The notes beneath the pieces are model-generated. The model worked only from the letters and a program-made list of their open reading frames with translations. It made no database searches and had not been told where the DNA came from. The position numbers and the translations under genes were made by a program. This document shows, one piece after another, positions 7,451 to 18,143 of a stretch of DNA of 42,699 nt; position 1 is the stretch's first letter; every line of letters begins with the position of its first letter. This DNA is from Devosia nanyangense (GTDB taxonomy: Bacteria; Pseudomonadota; Alphaproteobacteria; Rhizobiales; Devosiaceae): contig JACRAF010000053.1 in the NCBI GenBank assembly GCA_016213505.1, forward strand, positions 1-42,699, read 5' to 3'.

Positions 7451-9891
7451 TGACCCTCCCCTCGCACGCCCAGATCGTCATCATCGGCGGCGGCATCATC
7501 GGCTGCTCGACCGCCTACCATCTCGCGAAGGACCACAAGGCGGACGTGGTTCTACTGGAGCAGGGCAAGCTCACCTCGGGCTCGACCTGGCACGCGGCGG
7601 GACTCGTCGGGCAACTGCGTTCGTCGGCCTCGATCACCCAGGTGCTGAAGCGCTCAGTCGAGCTCTACAAGACGCTCGAAGCCGAGACCGGGCTGGCGAC
7701 CGGCTGGAAGATGACCGGCTGCCTCCGCCTCGCCACCACCGAGGATCGCTGGACCGAATACAAGCGGCTGGCCACCACCGCCCGCAGCTTCGGCATGGAC
7801 ATGGAGCTGGTCTCGCCCGCCGAGGTCAAGCGCATGTGGCCGCTGATGGACACCTCGGACCTGATCGGCGCCTCGTGGCTGCCGACCGACGGGCAGGCCA
7901 GTCCCTCCGACATCACGCAGTCGCTGGCCAGGGGTGCGCGGATCCATGGCGCAAAAATCTTCGAGGGCGTCCGCGTCACCGGCTTCACGATGGACGGCCC
8001 GCGCATCACGACGGTGCTGACCGCGGACGGCCCGATCGCCTGCGAGACCGTGGTCAATTGCGGCGGCCAATGGGCCCGCGAGATCGGCGCCTTGGCCGGC
8101 ATCAACGTGCCGCTGCAGCCGGTCAAGCACCAGTACATCATCACCGAGAAGGTCGAGGGCCTCAGCCCCGACGCGCCGACCCTCCGCGACCCCGACCGGC
8201 GCACCTATTTCAAGGAAGAGGTCGGCGGGCTGGTGATGGGCGGCTACGAGCCCGACCCGATCCCCTGGACCACCGGCGACATCCCGCGCCCGTTCGAGTT
8301 CCAGCTCTTCGACGACGATTGGGAGCATTTCGAACAGCATCTGACTGAGGCGGTCGCGCGCGTCCCGGCCCTCGAAACCACCGGCGTCCGCCAGATGATC
8401 AACGGGCCGGAATCGTTCACGCCGGACGGCAACTTTATCCTCGGCTCGGCCCCCGAATGCGCCAACATGTATGTCGGCGCCGGCTTCAACGCCTTCGGCA
8501 TAGCCTCGGGCGGCGGCGCCGGCTGGGTCCTCGCCGAGTGGGCGATGTCCGGCGAGGCGCCGATGGACCTCTGGGTCGTCGATATCCGGCGCTTCTCGGG
8601 CCTGCACCGCGACCGCGACTGGGTGAAGGAACGGACGCTCGAGGCCTATGGCAAACACTATACGGTCGCCTTCCCGCACGAGGAATACGAATCCGGCCGC
8701 AACCGTATCGTCTCGCCGCTCTACGACCGGCTCAAGGCGCATGGCGCGGTGTTCGGGAGCAAGCTCGGCTGGGAGCGGCCGAACTGGTTCGCGCCCAACG
8801 GCACCGAGCCGAGGGACGTCTACTCGATGGGCCGGCAGAACTGGTTCGGCCCGGTCGGCGACGAGCACCGCCTGGTGCGCGACGCGGTCGGGCTTTTCGA
8901 TCAGTCCTCCTTCGCCAAGTACGAGGTCACCGGCAAGGATGCCGCGTCGGCGCTGAACTGGATCGCCGCCAACACCGTCGACAAGCCCGTCGGCCGGCTG
9001 ACCTACACCCAGATGCTCAACTCGCGCGGCGGCATCGAGTGCGACCTGACCATCGCCCGGCTCGCCGACGACAAATTCTACATCGTCACCGGAACGGGAT
9101 TCCGCACCCACGACCTGGCGTGGATCGAAGACCACATCCCGGCCGGCGCGGACGTCGCCATCACCGATGTCACCGAAGCCTATGGCACGCTGTCGCTGAT
9201 GGGGCCCCGGGCCCGCGACGTGCTGGCGGCCGTGACGAGCGCTGATGTCTCCAACGCCGCCTTCCCCTTCGGCCATATCCGCATCCTGCCGACCGCCGGC
9301 CACGAGGTGCGGGCGCTGCGCGTCACCTATGTCGGCGAACTCGGCTGGGAGCTGCACATCCCCCTCGCCGCCACCGGCGAAGTGTTCGACGCGCTGATGG
9401 CGGCCGGCAAGCCCTTCGGCCTGAAGCCCGTCGGCTATCGCGCGCTGGAATCGCTTCGGCTCGAAAAGGGCTATCGCGCCTGGGGAAGCGATATCACCCC
9501 CAACGACACGCCCTATGAAGCCGGCCTCGGCTGGGCGGTGAAACTCAAGTCCGGCGCCCCGTTCATGGGCCGCGAGGCCCTGCTCGGCCTGCGCGACAAG
9601 CCGCTCCGCAAGCGCCTCGCGACCTTCACCACCGAGCGCAAGGACATCGTGCTGCTCGGCCGCGAGACGATCCTGCGCGACGGGCAGTTCGCCGGCTATC
9701 TCACTTCCGGCGGTTACGGCTACACCGTCGGCCGCCCCATCGGCCTCGGCTATGTCCGCAATGCGAGTGGCGTGAGCGATGACTATCTGGCATCGGGTCG
9801 GTACGAACTTGTCGTTGCCAACGAGCCCGTTGCTGCGACATTGCATATGGGGCCGCTCTACGACCCCGAGAATTTGCGAGTGAAGGCATGA
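7450..9891 (+). CDS. Dimethylglycine/sarcosine dehydrogenase-like flavoprotein (DAO + GcvT domains)
   Basis: An 813-residue fusion. Residues 8-375 are an FAD-dependent DAO domain with IIGGGIIG at 11-18 and the GSTWHAAGL motif, in which His48 corresponds to the histidine that carries covalent FAD in mammalian dimethylglycine dehydrogenase. A linker of the FAO-middle type follows. Residues about 440-800 are the two aminomethyltransferase (GcvT) domains that pass the one-carbon unit to tetrahydrofolate. Enzymes of this architecture demethylate N-methylglycines and give electrons to ETF; EtfB and EtfA are encoded directly downstream with overlapping codons (ATGA at 9888-9891). The exact N-methyl substrate cannot be read from sequence. 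The start is fixed by overlap with the upstream stop and by the Rossmann motif beginning about ten residues in. Confidence 0.88.
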   Translation: MTLPSHAQIVIIGGGIIGCSTAYHLAKDHKADVVLLEQGKLTSGSTWHAAGLVGQLRSSASITQVLKRSVELYKTLEAETGLATGWKMTGCLRLATTEDRWTEYKRLATTARSFGMDMELVSPAEVKRMWPLMDTSDLIGASWLPTDGQASPSDITQSLARGARIHGAKIFEGVRVTGFTMDGPRITTVLTADGPIACETVVNCGGQWAREIGALAGINVPLQPVKHQYIITEKVEGLSPDAPTLRDPDRRTYFKEEVGGLVMGGYEPDPIPWTTGDIPRPFEFQLFDDDWEHFEQHLTEAVARVPALETTGVRQMINGPESFTPDGNFILGSAPECANMYVGAGFNAFGIASGGGAGWVLAEWAMSGEAPMDLWVVDIRRFSGLHRDRDWVKERTLEAYGKHYTVAFPHEEYESGRNRIVSPLYDRLKAHGAVFGSKLGWERPNWFAPNGTEPRDVYSMGRQNWFGPVGDEHRLVRDAVGLFDQSSFAKYEVTGKDAASALNWIAANTVDKPVGRLTYTQMLNSRGGIECDLTIARLADDKFYIVTGTGFRTHDLAWIEDHIPAGADVAITDVTEAYGTLSLMGPRARDVLAAVTSADVSNAAFPFGHIRILPTAGHEVRALRVTYVGELGWELHIPLAATGEVFDALMAAGKPFGLKPVGYRALESLRLEKGYRAWGSDITPNDTPYEAGLGWAVKLKSGAPFMGREALLGLRDKPLRKRLATFTTERKDIVLLGRETILRDGQFAGYLTSGGYGYTVGRPIGLGYVRNASGVSDDYLASGRYELVVANEPVAATLHMGPLYDPENLRVKA

Positions 9892-10640
9892 AGATCCTGG
9901 TCGCCGTCAAACGTGTCGTCGACGCGAATTTCCGCGTGCGGGTCAAATCCGATGGCTCCGGCGTCGAGCTCGACAACGTCAAGATGTCGATGAATCCGTT
10001 CGACGAGATCGCCGTCGAGGAGGCGGTGCGGCTCAAGGAGAAGGGCATCGCCACCGAGATCGTCGCCGTCTCGATCGGCCCGGCCAAGGCCGAGGATACG
10101 CTGCGCCAGGCGCTCGCCATGGGCGCCGACCGCGCCATCCTCGTCGTCCACGACGGCCGCGCCGAGCCGCTCGGAATCGCCAAGACGCTGGCGGCGATTG
10201 CGAGGGCCGAGGCGCCCGACCTGCTGCTGCTCGGCAAGCAGGCCATCGACGACGATTCCAACCAGACCGGCCAGATGCTCGCGGCCCTGCTCGGCCGTGG
10301 CCAGGCGACCTTCGCCAGCAAGATCGAGATCGCCAACGGCAACGCCACGGTGGCCCGTGAGGTGGATGGCGGCCAGCAGACGCTGGAGCTGACGCTGCCA
10401 GCGGTGGTGACGGTCGACCTGCGGCTCAACACGCCGCGCTTCGCCTCGCTCCCCAACATCATCAAGGCCCGCGCCAAGCCGCTGACGAAGACCACGCCCG
10501 CCGAATTCGGCGTCGATCTCGCCCCGCGGCTCACGGTGCTGAAGGTCGAGGAGCCGCCGGTCCGCCAGGCCGGCGTGATCGTCGGCTCGGTCACTGAGCT
10601 GGTCGACAAACTGCGCAACCAAGCGAGGGTTCTGCCATGA
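9888..10640 (+). CDS. etfB: Electron transfer flavoprotein, beta subunit
   Basis: A 250-residue ETF beta subunit beginning [12 protein letters not shown], with the conserved [16 protein letters not shown] segment (residues 36-51) and the AMP-binding region around [16 protein letters not shown]. The C-terminal recognition loop for partner dehydrogenases is present ([12 protein letters not shown]). Its ATG overlaps the stop of the dehydrogenase and its own stop overlaps the start of etfA (ATGA), so the three proteins are probably made in fixed ratio. It is likely a dedicated ETF for the upstream enzyme, passing electrons to ETF-ubiquinone oxidoreductase, which is not encoded in this window. Confidence 0.93.
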   Translation: MKILVAVKRVVDANFRVRVKSDGSGVELDNVKMSMNPFDEIAVEEAVRLKEKGIATEIVAVSIGPAKAEDTLRQALAMGADRAILVVHDGRAEPLGIAKTLAAIARAEAPDLLLLGKQAIDDDSNQTGQMLAALLGRGQATFASKIEIANGNATVAREVDGGQQTLELTLPAVVTVDLRLNTPRFASLPNIIKARAKPLTKTTPAEFGVDLAPRLTVLKVEEPPVRQAGVIVGSVTELVDKLRNQARVLP

Positions 10641-11467
10641 CCACGCTGCTGCTCGCCGACGGCGAGACCACCGCCCATGCCCTGACCGCCGCGCTGAAAC
10701 TCGGCGGCGAGGTGCACATGCTGCGGCTTGCCGACTGCCCGCCCCTCGCCGAACCGCTGGCAGACCTGATCGTCGCCCTCGCGCCGGCCTATGACGCCAT
10801 CGTCGCGCCGGCCACCTCGACCGCCAAGAACGTCCTGCCGCGCGTCGCGGCGCTGCTCGACGTGATGCAGGTTTCCGAGGTCATCGAGGTGGTGTCGCCC
10901 GACATTTTCCGGCGCCCGACCTATGCCGGTAACGCCATCGAGACGGTGCAATCGGGCGACGGCAGGAAGGTCATCACCGTGCGCGCCTCGGCCTTCGCCG
11001 CGACGCAGCTCGACGGCATCGCGGTCATCGCGCCGCCACCTTCCGCCGACCCCGGCTTGTCGCGTTTCGTCTCCGAGGCCGCAGAAAAGTCCGACCGGCC
11101 GGAACTGGGCTCGGCGAAAATCGTCGTCTCCGGCGGCCGCGCCTTCGGCAGCAAGGAACAATTCGACGCACTGCTGGTGCCGCTCGCGGCGAAACTCAAC
11201 GCCGCCATCGGCGCCAGCCGCGCCGCGGTGGACGCGGGCTATGCGGCGAACGACCTGCAGGTCGGCCAGACCGGCAAGATCGTCGCCCCCGACCTCTACA
11301 TCGCCGTCGGCATCTCCGGCGCCATCCAGCACCTCGCCGGCATGAAGGAGAGCAAGGTGATCGTCGCCATCAACTCCGACCCGTCCGCGCCGATCTTCGG
11401 CGTGGCGGATTTTGGGCTGGTGGGGGATTTGTTCACGATCGTGCCGGAGCTGACGGAGAAGTTGTAA
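10637..11467 (+). CDS. etfA: Electron transfer flavoprotein, alpha subunit (short N-domain)
   Basis: A 276-residue ETF alpha subunit. The C-terminal FAD domain is well preserved: [12 protein letters not shown] near 145-156, [12 protein letters not shown], and the [14 protein letters not shown] helix. The usual length is about 305-315 aa; the shortfall falls in the N-terminal alpha/beta domain, where the stretch between [11 protein letters not shown] and IVALAP is about 25-30 residues shorter than I expect for the family. There is no frameshift signature and the reading frame stays open, so this looks like a compact variant and not a broken gene. It is translationally coupled to etfB and ends the operon, just before a cluster of GC-rich hairpins. 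Confidence 0.92.
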   Translation: MTTLLLADGETTAHALTAALKLGGEVHMLRLADCPPLAEPLADLIVALAPAYDAIVAPATSTAKNVLPRVAALLDVMQVSEVIEVVSPDIFRRPTYAGNAIETVQSGDGRKVITVRASAFAATQLDGIAVIAPPPSADPGLSRFVSEAAEKSDRPELGSAKIVVSGGRAFGSKEQFDALLVPLAAKLNAAIGASRAAVDAGYAANDLQVGQTGKIVAPDLYIAVGISGAIQHLAGMKESKVIVAINSDPSAPIFGVADFGLVGDLFTIVPELTEKL

Positions 11468-11475
11468 CCAGCAGT

Positions 11476-11655
11476 CGGCACCCACCTCCCCCCTTGCGGG
11501 GGAGGAAGCGAGATAGGACTTAGCGTTTGCTAAGTCCGTGATCGAGCAGGAGGGGGGACCAGTCGGCATTGAGCGGGGGGCGCCCCCCTCCCTACTTCCG
11601 CTACGGACCTGCGGTCCTAGCTGCAGTACCCTCCCCGCGAGGGGGAGGGTATATG
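11476..11655. repeat. Intergenic mosaic of palindromes (REP-like), copy A
   Basis: This gap between convergent genes is packed with hairpins: CCTCCCCC / GGGGGAGG (11485-11505), GACTTAGC-gttt-GCTAAGTC (11517-11536), a GGGGGGCGCCCCCC block near 11575-11588, and ACCCTCCCC / GGGGGAGGGT near 11628-11650. The segment at 11599-11621 (CGCTACGGACCTGCGGTCCTA and one or two bases) recurs in inverted form at 26126-26149, so this is a dispersed repeat. The hairpins could also end transcription of etfA and of the opposing operon. No T-tract follows the stems, so a classical intrinsic terminator is not evident. Confidence 0.75.
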
Positions 11656-11671
11656 CGCCCTCCACTCCAGG

Positions 11672-12544
11672 TCACGTCTCGACCCCGATCTCCGCCCCCA
11701 CCCCTCGGATATAGTCCCGCGCCCGGTCGTATTCCGGCTGGGTGAAGTGCTCGATCATCAGCGGCACGTCGCGGTCCAGCGTGTTGAGCTCGCGCAGATA
11801 GGCCCGGTAGTCCAGCATGCCGTCGCCGGGCACCACCTCGTCCATATGGAACGATATTCTCCCGGGCCCGCCTTTCATCACGATGTCCTTGGCATGCGCG
11901 GAAACGACGTGGGGTCCGAGCAGCTCGAAGCCGTGCCGCAGCATGCCGGGCGTGTCGAAATACCATTGCGGCGAGACGATCATGTTGGCGGCGTCGATGT
12001 GGGCGCCGAATTCCCGGCGATCCACGGCCTTGATGAGCTTCAGGTAGCCTTCCGGCGTGCCGGTCACCAGCCACGGCACCATCTCGAGCGAGAACTTCGT
12101 CCGCTTCGGCTTCACCGCGTCGATTATGGAGCGCGCCGTGTCCACCGCGCGCTGAAACCCCTCTGCGCCGAGATTGCCCGGATGCGGACCGTAGTCAAAA
12201 TTGTCGCTGAGCTGCCAGGGATCGCCGGGATGCCCCACGGTGCCGTGGTAGGCGACGCACGCGACGACGCCGAGTTCGTCGGCGACGGCCAGCACGTCCA
12301 TCGCGTATTGGAGGTTCGCCTTCCGCGCCGCCTCGTCATGGGCGATGAGGTTCTTCCAGGCGCCGGCTTCGCCGATCACCAGCCCGGCCTTCGCCACCGC
12401 TGCAGTGAGCGCCTTGATCGTCGCACTGTCGCCGGGCTTCACCGGCGGCGCGTAGATGGCCTTGTAGCCGCCCTCGACGTAGAGGCGCACATAGGCTTCG
12501 GGATCGCCATCATAGGCGACGTCGTATCGGCCCAGCTTGATCAT
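11672..12544 (-). CDS. Sugar phosphate isomerase/epimerase-like TIM-barrel protein
   Basis: A 290-residue protein of the xylose-isomerase-like/AP endonuclease 2 superfamily. Probable metal ligands can be seen along the barrel strands: Glu in SLEMVPW, His and Asp in GAHIDAANMI, His in VSAHAKDI and Glu in LMIEHF. Members isomerise or epimerise keto-sugars or act on inositol derivatives; the substrate here is unknown. It is the last gene of the minus-strand sugar operon. The ATG at 12544 has GGGAGGAA just upstream. About 105 bp with a strong palindrome separate it from the preceding dehydratase gene, so its expression may be uncoupled from the rest of the operon. Confidence 0.8.
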   Translation of the reverse strand: MIKLGRYDVAYDGDPEAYVRLYVEGGYKAIYAPPVKPGDSATIKALTAAVAKAGLVIGEAGAWKNLIAHDEAARKANLQYAMDVLAVADELGVVACVAYHGTVGHPGDPWQLSDNFDYGPHPGNLGAEGFQRAVDTARSIIDAVKPKRTKFSLEMVPWLVTGTPEGYLKLIKAVDRREFGAHIDAANMIVSPQWYFDTPGMLRHGFELLGPHVVSAHAKDIVMKGGPGRISFHMDEVVPGDGMLDYRAYLRELNTLDRDVPLMIEHFTQPEYDRARDYIRGVGAEIGVET

Positions 12545-12568
12545 CGGTTCCTCCCGGCTTTTCCCGGA

Positions 12569-12611
12569 GCGCGATCAGGAAAGGTTGCAGACCTTTCCGG
12601 TTCGATCGCGC
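12569..12611. repeat. Nested intergenic palindrome
   Basis: Outer arms GCGCGATC (12569-12576) and GATCGCGC (12604-12611) enclose inner arms GGAAAGGT (12578-12585) and ACCTTTCC (12591-12598) around the loop TGCAG. Both pairs are perfect 8-bp complements. The element sits between two genes of one operon and could act as an RNA-processing or attenuating hairpin, or be a copy of a dispersed palindromic repeat. No second copy was noticed in this window. Confidence 0.75.
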
Positions 12612-12650
12612 GACGAGACAGAACGAGGAGGAAACGGCGGGCTTGAACTG

Positions 12651-13931
12651 TCAAGCCTCGAGCAGCGTGAACTCATGGGCCGCGATCGAGGGCGCCTTCA
12701 TTTCGATGGAGAATCCGGGCTGGGTCGGCGGCATGTAGGCGGCGTCGCGGATCACGCAAGGGTCGACGAAATGTTCGTGGAGGTGATCGACATATTCGAT
12801 CACCCGTCCCTCTTTCGTGCCGCTGACCGCGATGAAGTCGATCATCGACAGGTGCTGCACATATTCGCAGAGGCCGACGCCCCCGGCATGCGGCCACACC
12901 GGCAGGCTGAACTTCGCCGCCAGCAGCAGCACCGACAGCACCTCGTTGAGCCCGCCGATGCGGCAGGCGTCGATCTGGACGATGTCGATGGCGCCGCGGG
13001 TGATGAACTGCTTGAAGAGGATGCGGTTCTGGCACATCTCGCCGGTCGCGACCTTCACCGGCGCGACGCCTTCGCGGATCTTGCGGTGGCCCTCGACGTC
13101 GTCGGGGCTGGTCGGCTCTTCGATGAAGAACGGATCGAAGCGCTTGAGGGCGTTCACCCACTCGATCGCCTGGTCGACCTCCCACACCTGGTTGGCGTCG
13201 ATCATCAGCTTGCGGTCCGGCCCCATGATCTTGCGGACGATCTCGAGCCGGCGGATGTCGTCGCTCAGATCGCGGCCGACCTTCATCTTGATGTGGGAGA
13301 ACCCCTGCTCGACGGCTTCCGTCGCGAGCCGCGTCAGCTTCTCGTTGGAGTAACCGAGCCAGCCGGCCGAGGTGGTGTAGCAGGGGTAGCCCTCGGCCTC
13401 GAGCTGCGCGATGCGCTGGGCCTTGCCCGGCTCCGCCTTGCGGAAAATGGCGAGCGCCTCCTCCGGCGTGATGGCGTCGGTGAGGTAGCGGAAATCGACG
13501 ATCGAGACGAGCTCTTCGGGGCTCATTTCGCCGACCAGCTGCCACACCGGCTTGCCGGCGGCCTTGGCCATCAGGTCCCAGACCGCATTGACCACCGCGC
13601 CGGTGGCGAGGTGCATCGCGCCCTTGTCCGGCCCGATCCAGCGCAGCTGGCTGTCGCCGGTGACGTGATGCCAGAAGCGGCCGGGGTTCTCGCGAATCCA
13701 GTCGAGTTCGAGCCCGACCACGTGCGGCGCCAGCGCCTTGATCGCGGCGCAGACGATTTCGTTGCCGCGCCCGATGGTGAAGCTCAGGCCGTGGCCTTCG
13801 AGCGGGCCATCGGTCGCCAGCACCACATAGGCGGCGGAATAATCGGGATCGGGGTTCATGGCGTCCGAGCCGTCGAGAGCGGCGGACGTCGGGAAGCGGA
13901 GGTCGTGGGTACGAACGGAGGTAATGCGCAT
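12651..13931 (-). CDS. L-fuconate dehydratase (enolase superfamily)
   Basis: A 426-residue enolase-superfamily enzyme that closely follows the bacterial and human (ENOSF1) L-fuconate dehydratase pattern: RFPTS near the N-terminus, DPDYSAAYVV, SQLRWIGPDKG, YTTSAGWLGYS, the K215-M-K217 catalytic pair, metal ligands Asp245, Glu271 and Glu298, the Asp321/His348 dyad, and the WPHAGGVGLCEYVQHL and EYVDHLHEHF stretches. It removes water from L-fuconate (and often related six-carbon sugar acids) to give 2-keto-3-deoxy-L-fuconate. Its ATG overlaps the stop of the upstream enolase-superfamily gene (TGATG). The lactonase-mutarotase fusion on the divergent side of the cluster fits the same non-phosphorylating fucose-type route. 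Activity on D-arabinonate or other acids is possible. Confidence 0.87.
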   Translation of the reverse strand: MRITSVRTHDLRFPTSAALDGSDAMNPDPDYSAAYVVLATDGPLEGHGLSFTIGRGNEIVCAAIKALAPHVVGLELDWIRENPGRFWHHVTGDSQLRWIGPDKGAMHLATGAVVNAVWDLMAKAAGKPVWQLVGEMSPEELVSIVDFRYLTDAITPEEALAIFRKAEPGKAQRIAQLEAEGYPCYTTSAGWLGYSNEKLTRLATEAVEQGFSHIKMKVGRDLSDDIRRLEIVRKIMGPDRKLMIDANQVWEVDQAIEWVNALKRFDPFFIEEPTSPDDVEGHRKIREGVAPVKVATGEMCQNRILFKQFITRGAIDIVQIDACRIGGLNEVLSVLLLAAKFSLPVWPHAGGVGLCEYVQHLSMIDFIAVSGTKEGRVIEYVDHLHEHFVDPCVIRDAAYMPPTQPGFSIEMKAPSIAAHEFTLLEA

Positions 13932-15037
13932 CAGATGATGATCGTGTGAGAGCCGTCGATGGTCAAGGCGGTGATGGCGTCGAAATCCCAGGCGATGCCG
14001 AGGCCGGGGTGCGGTGACGGCACGGCCCTGCCGTCGCGGATGGTCATCGGCTCGGTGGTGATCGCGTCGAGCTGCGGGATGTATTCCACCCAGCGGGCAT
14101 TGGGCACCGCGGCGCACAGCGAAACGTGCAGCTCCATCAGGAAATGCGGCGATACCGCGATGTTGAACGCCTCCGCCATGTGCGCCACCTTGAGCCACGG
14201 GGTGATGCCGCCGATCCGCCCGGCGTCGACCTGCACCACCGAGCAGGCGTGCCGCTCGAGGTATTCCCGGAAATGGAGGATCGAGTAGAGGCTCTCGCCC
14301 ACCGCGATCGGGATCGAGGTGTGGGCGTTGAGCCGGACGTGGCCCTCGATGTCGTCGGCGGTCAGCGGCTCCTCGAGCCAGCCGAGGTCGAGCGGCGCAT
14401 AGGCGTGCGCCCGGCGGATCGCCTCGTCGACGTTGAACTTCTGGTTGGCGTCGGTGAAGATCTCGAAGCCCTCCCCGACCGCCTCGCGCACCGCCCCGAT
14501 GCGCTTGACGTCCTCGTGGATGGGCCGGCCGATCTTGAGCTTGGCCCCGGCGAAGCCGCCGGCCTTGGCCCTGAGCGCATCCTCGACCAGCGCCGCCGTC
14601 TCGAGATGCAGCCAGCCGCCTTCGGTCGTATAGAGCGGGATTTCACTCTGCGCGCCACCGGCCAGGAGGTGCAGCGGCAAGCCGAGTTTGCGGGCTTTGA
14701 GGTCCCACAGCGCCGTATCGATCGCCGCCAGCGCGATCGAGGTGATGGCGCCGACGCTGGTGGCGTGCGTCAAAAACAACAGGTCGCGCCAGATGCGCTC
14801 GATCTCGAGCGCCTCGCGGCCGATCAGCGCCGGCGCGAGGGTGCGCTTCAGCAAGTCCATCACCGATGGGCCGCCGGTGCCGATGGTGTAGCTGTAGCCG
14901 GTGCCGACCATCCCATCCGCATCGGTGATGCGGACGATCGGCGTCTCCTGGCTGACGAAGGACTGGATGGCGTCGACCCGCTTGACCTTCGGCACGAGGT
15001 CGACCATCAGCATTTCGACGCGGGTGATTTTAGCCAT
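13931..15037 (-). CDS. Mandelate racemase/muconate lactonizing enzyme family protein
   Basis: A 368-residue member of the mandelate-racemase subgroup of the enolase superfamily. Visible catalytic features are Lys166-x-Lys168 (AKLKIG), metal ligands Asp196 (TDAN), Glu222 (WLEEP) and Glu248 (VGES), and the Asp271/His298 dyad (VQVDAGRIGG and SPHF). It could be a sugar-acid dehydratase, racemase or cycloisomerase; sequence alone does not decide. It is distinct from the neighbouring fuconate dehydratase, being about 60 residues shorter and lacking the SQLRWIGP and EYVDHLHEH blocks. The operon therefore handles two sugar-acid steps or two substrates. The start is one base after the stop of the ABC ATPase gene. 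Confidence 0.83.
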   Translation of the reverse strand: MAKITRVEMLMVDLVPKVKRVDAIQSFVSQETPIVRITDADGMVGTGYSYTIGTGGPSVMDLLKRTLAPALIGREALEIERIWRDLLFLTHATSVGAITSIALAAIDTALWDLKARKLGLPLHLLAGGAQSEIPLYTTEGGWLHLETAALVEDALRAKAGGFAGAKLKIGRPIHEDVKRIGAVREAVGEGFEIFTDANQKFNVDEAIRRAHAYAPLDLGWLEEPLTADDIEGHVRLNAHTSIPIAVGESLYSILHFREYLERHACSVVQVDAGRIGGITPWLKVAHMAEAFNIAVSPHFLMELHVSLCAAVPNARWVEYIPQLDAITTEPMTIRDGRAVPSPHPGLGIAWDFDAITALTIDGSHTIII

Positions 15038-15038
15038 G

Positions 15039-16136
<1,098 letters not shown>

Positions 16137-16138
16137 GA

Positions 16139-17002
16139 CTAACCCTTGACTCCGCCGAACGTCAGCCCGGCGATCAGTTGCTTCTGGACGACGAAGGTGA
16201 GGACCAGCGCCGGAATAATGATCAGCACGGCGAGCGCGCTCATCCCGGCCCAGTCGACGTTGAACTGCGCGGTGAAATCGAGCAGCCCGACCGGCAGCGT
16301 CTTGCTGGCGGTGGTGCGGCTCAGCTGGCTCGCCAGCGCGAACTCGTTCCACGAGGTGAGGAAGGCAAAGATCGCGGCCGAGGCGAGCCCGGCGCGGGCC
16401 AGCGGAAACTCGACGCGCCAGAATGCCTGCCAGCGCGTGCAGCCGTCGATCTGCGCCGCTTCGCTCAGATCGACCGGAATCTGCCGGAAGAACCCGTCGG
16501 TCAGCCAGATCGTGAACGGAACGTTGATCGCGAGATAAACGATGATCAGCCCCAGTTCGGTGTCGATGAGCCCGATGCGGGCCCAGACGATGAACAGCGG
16601 CAGGCTGAGCGCCACGCCCGGCACCGTGCGGCTCAGCATGAAGCCGAGGAACAGCGCACCCTTGCCGCGGAAGCGGTAGCGCGCAAAGGCGTAGCCGCCC
16701 ATCATGCCGATGGCCAGCGCGACGACGGTCGAGGTGACCGAGATGACCAGCGAGTTGATGAAATACTGCACCACCGGCAGGCCGGGCTGTGTCGTCAGCA
16801 GACCGAAAATGCCCTGGAAGTTGCGCAGCGTCAGCTGATGCGGAATCCACACCGCCGGCCGCGCCAGGATCTCGATGTTGGGGCGGAACGCCGTCAGCAC
16901 CACCCAGGCGCCGGGCACCACGAGAATCACCATCGCGACGAACACGCCGAAGCGGATCAGCCAGCGCTGCCACGGCTTCTCCATGGTCAGGGACGCGCTC
17001 AT
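16139..17002 (-). CDS. Carbohydrate ABC transporter permease (MalG/UgpE type)
   Basis: A 287-residue inner-membrane permease with about six transmembrane segments. The cytoplasmic EAA loop, which docks on the ATPase, is visible as EAAQIDGCTRWQAFWRVEFP. The C-terminus ends in GLTFGGVKG, typical of MalG-like subunits. The start is taken as the ATG at 17002, which overlaps the end of the partner permease gene by four bases and gives a normal short cytoplasmic tail; an upstream in-frame extension would run through the partner gene and is rejected. With the MalF-like partner it forms the channel for the sugar bound by the protein at 18158-19486. Confidence 0.9.
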   Translation of the reverse strand: MSASLTMEKPWQRWLIRFGVFVAMVILVVPGAWVVLTAFRPNIEILARPAVWIPHQLTLRNFQGIFGLLTTQPGLPVVQYFINSLVISVTSTVVALAIGMMGGYAFARYRFRGKGALFLGFMLSRTVPGVALSLPLFIVWARIGLIDTELGLIIVYLAINVPFTIWLTDGFFRQIPVDLSEAAQIDGCTRWQAFWRVEFPLARAGLASAAIFAFLTSWNEFALASQLSRTTASKTLPVGLLDFTAQFNVDWAGMSALAVLIIIPALVLTFVVQKQLIAGLTFGGVKG

Positions 17003-17904
17003 TGGGCGCCTCCCATGAAGGCTCGGGCGCTGGTGAGCTTGCGGTAGTAGAACACCGTGAAGGCGATCGACACGATGATCGAGATGTAGCCCATGGCGTT
17101 GGCCATGCCCATCTGGCTGTTCTGGTAGCCGACCCGCGTCATCAGCGTCCACAACAGCTCGGTGCGCTGCGCCGGCCCGCCATTGGTCATGATCTTGACC
17201 ATGTCGTAGGCCCGCGCCACGTCGAGCGAGCGGATAGTCAGCGCGATGTAGATGAACGGCATCAGGAACGGTAGCGTGATGTGCCGGAATACCTGCCAGG
17301 CGTTGCAGCCATCGACCCGCGCCGCCTCGATCGGCTCCTTGGGCAGCGCCATCAGGCCGGCCAGCAAGAGGATCGCGAACACCGAAGTCGACATCCACAT
17401 CTCGGCGAAGATGATCGAGAAATTGGCGAGGCCGGCCTCGACCAGCCAGGCGATCGGTTCGTGAATGAGGCCGAGGTCGAAAAGCGCGTTGTTTACGAGA
17501 CCAACCGCGTCGTTGAACAGGTATTTGAACTGGAAGCCGACCAGGATGGGCGAGAACATCATCGGGAACATCATGATGGTGCGCAGCGTCCGCTGGCCCC
17601 AGGTGATCTTGTTGATGAGCAGCGCCAACCCAAGTCCCAGCACCAGCTCGAGATTGAGCGCGATGGTGATGAACATGATGGTCCGCGCGAATGCCCACCA
17701 GAAGTCGGCATTGCCGAGCAGCCGCTGATAGTTCCTGAGCCCGACGAACTGGAACAGCGTTGCGGGCTTGGTGAGGGTGTAGCCGGTAAAACTCGTCCAG
17801 AACGAAACCAGCAGCGGCACCAGGACGACCGCGAGGATCACCACGATCGCCGGCAGCAGCAGCAGATAAGGGGTCGCACGGGGCGATCGGAGAAACTTCA
17901 TCAC
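16999..17904 (-). CDS. Carbohydrate ABC transporter permease (MalF/UgpA type)
   Basis: A 301-residue permease with six hydrophobic segments. The first (LLLLPAIVVILAVVLVPLLV) starts near residue 14, as in UgpA-type subunits without the long MalF periplasmic domain. The EAA loop reads EAARVDGCNAWQVFRHITLP. Two adjacent start codons are possible, GTG 17904 or ATG 17901; neither has a strong ribosome-binding site. The gene is separated from the binding-protein gene by about 250 bp holding a stem-loop and a REP-like unit, a common arrangement that leaves the permease less expressed than the binding protein. Confidence 0.9.
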   Translation of the reverse strand: MMKFLRSPRATPYLLLLPAIVVILAVVLVPLLVSFWTSFTGYTLTKPATLFQFVGLRNYQRLLGNADFWWAFARTIMFITIALNLELVLGLGLALLINKITWGQRTLRTIMMFPMMFSPILVGFQFKYLFNDAVGLVNNALFDLGLIHEPIAWLVEAGLANFSIIFAEMWMSTSVFAILLLAGLMALPKEPIEAARVDGCNAWQVFRHITLPFLMPFIYIALTIRSLDVARAYDMVKIMTNGGPAQRTELLWTLMTRVGYQNSQMGMANAMGYISIIVSIAFTVFYYRKLTSARAFMGGAQ

Positions 17905-17962
17905 TGCCTATGGGTCCGAACCAATTTGCCGCGAAAACTCGATGTGGCTGCTCTTTCCAGGC

Positions 17963-18088
17963 GTCATTCCCGCCCCCCGGGTCGCGTCGTGTCCGAGGGC
18001 AGGCTCCGGCGGAACCCAGACCGGGCGGGGCGCGGGGCCCCGCACCGGCGGATACTTCCTACTGGATTCCCGCCTGCGCGGGAATGAC
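17963..18088. repeat. REP/BIME-like unit with GTCATTCCCGC inverted arms
   Basis: GTCATTCCCGC at 17963-17973 is the exact inverted complement of GCGGGAATGAC at 18078-18088. The inner part holds further palindromes, including ATTCCCGC-ctgc-GCGGGAAT (18066-18085) and a GGGGC/GCCCC block. This layout matches the bipartite palindromic units scattered through alphaproteobacterial genomes. It lies inside the sugar transport operon between the permease and binding-protein genes and may affect mRNA stability there. Confidence 0.75.
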
Positions 18089-18118
18089 GTCTTGGATAGG
18101 ACAGCGTTCAAGGGATGT

Positions 18119-18143
18119 GGCCGCCCGGCGGAACCGGGCGGCC
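18119..18143 (-). terminator. Stem-loop after the binding-protein gene (attenuator-like)
   Basis: GGCCGCCCGG (18119-18128) and CCGGGCGGCC (18134-18143) form a perfect 10-bp stem around a 5-base loop. It begins 15 bases after the stop of the solute-binding protein gene on the minus strand. There is no T-tract, so partial termination or 3'-end protection of the binding-protein mRNA is more likely than full termination, in keeping with the need for excess binding protein over permease. Confidence 0.7.

Noticed and set aside
7654..9846. A 730-codon antisense frame opposite the dehydrogenase
   Set aside because: Same artefact: composition reflects the complement of a GC-rich coding frame, with no recognisable domain.
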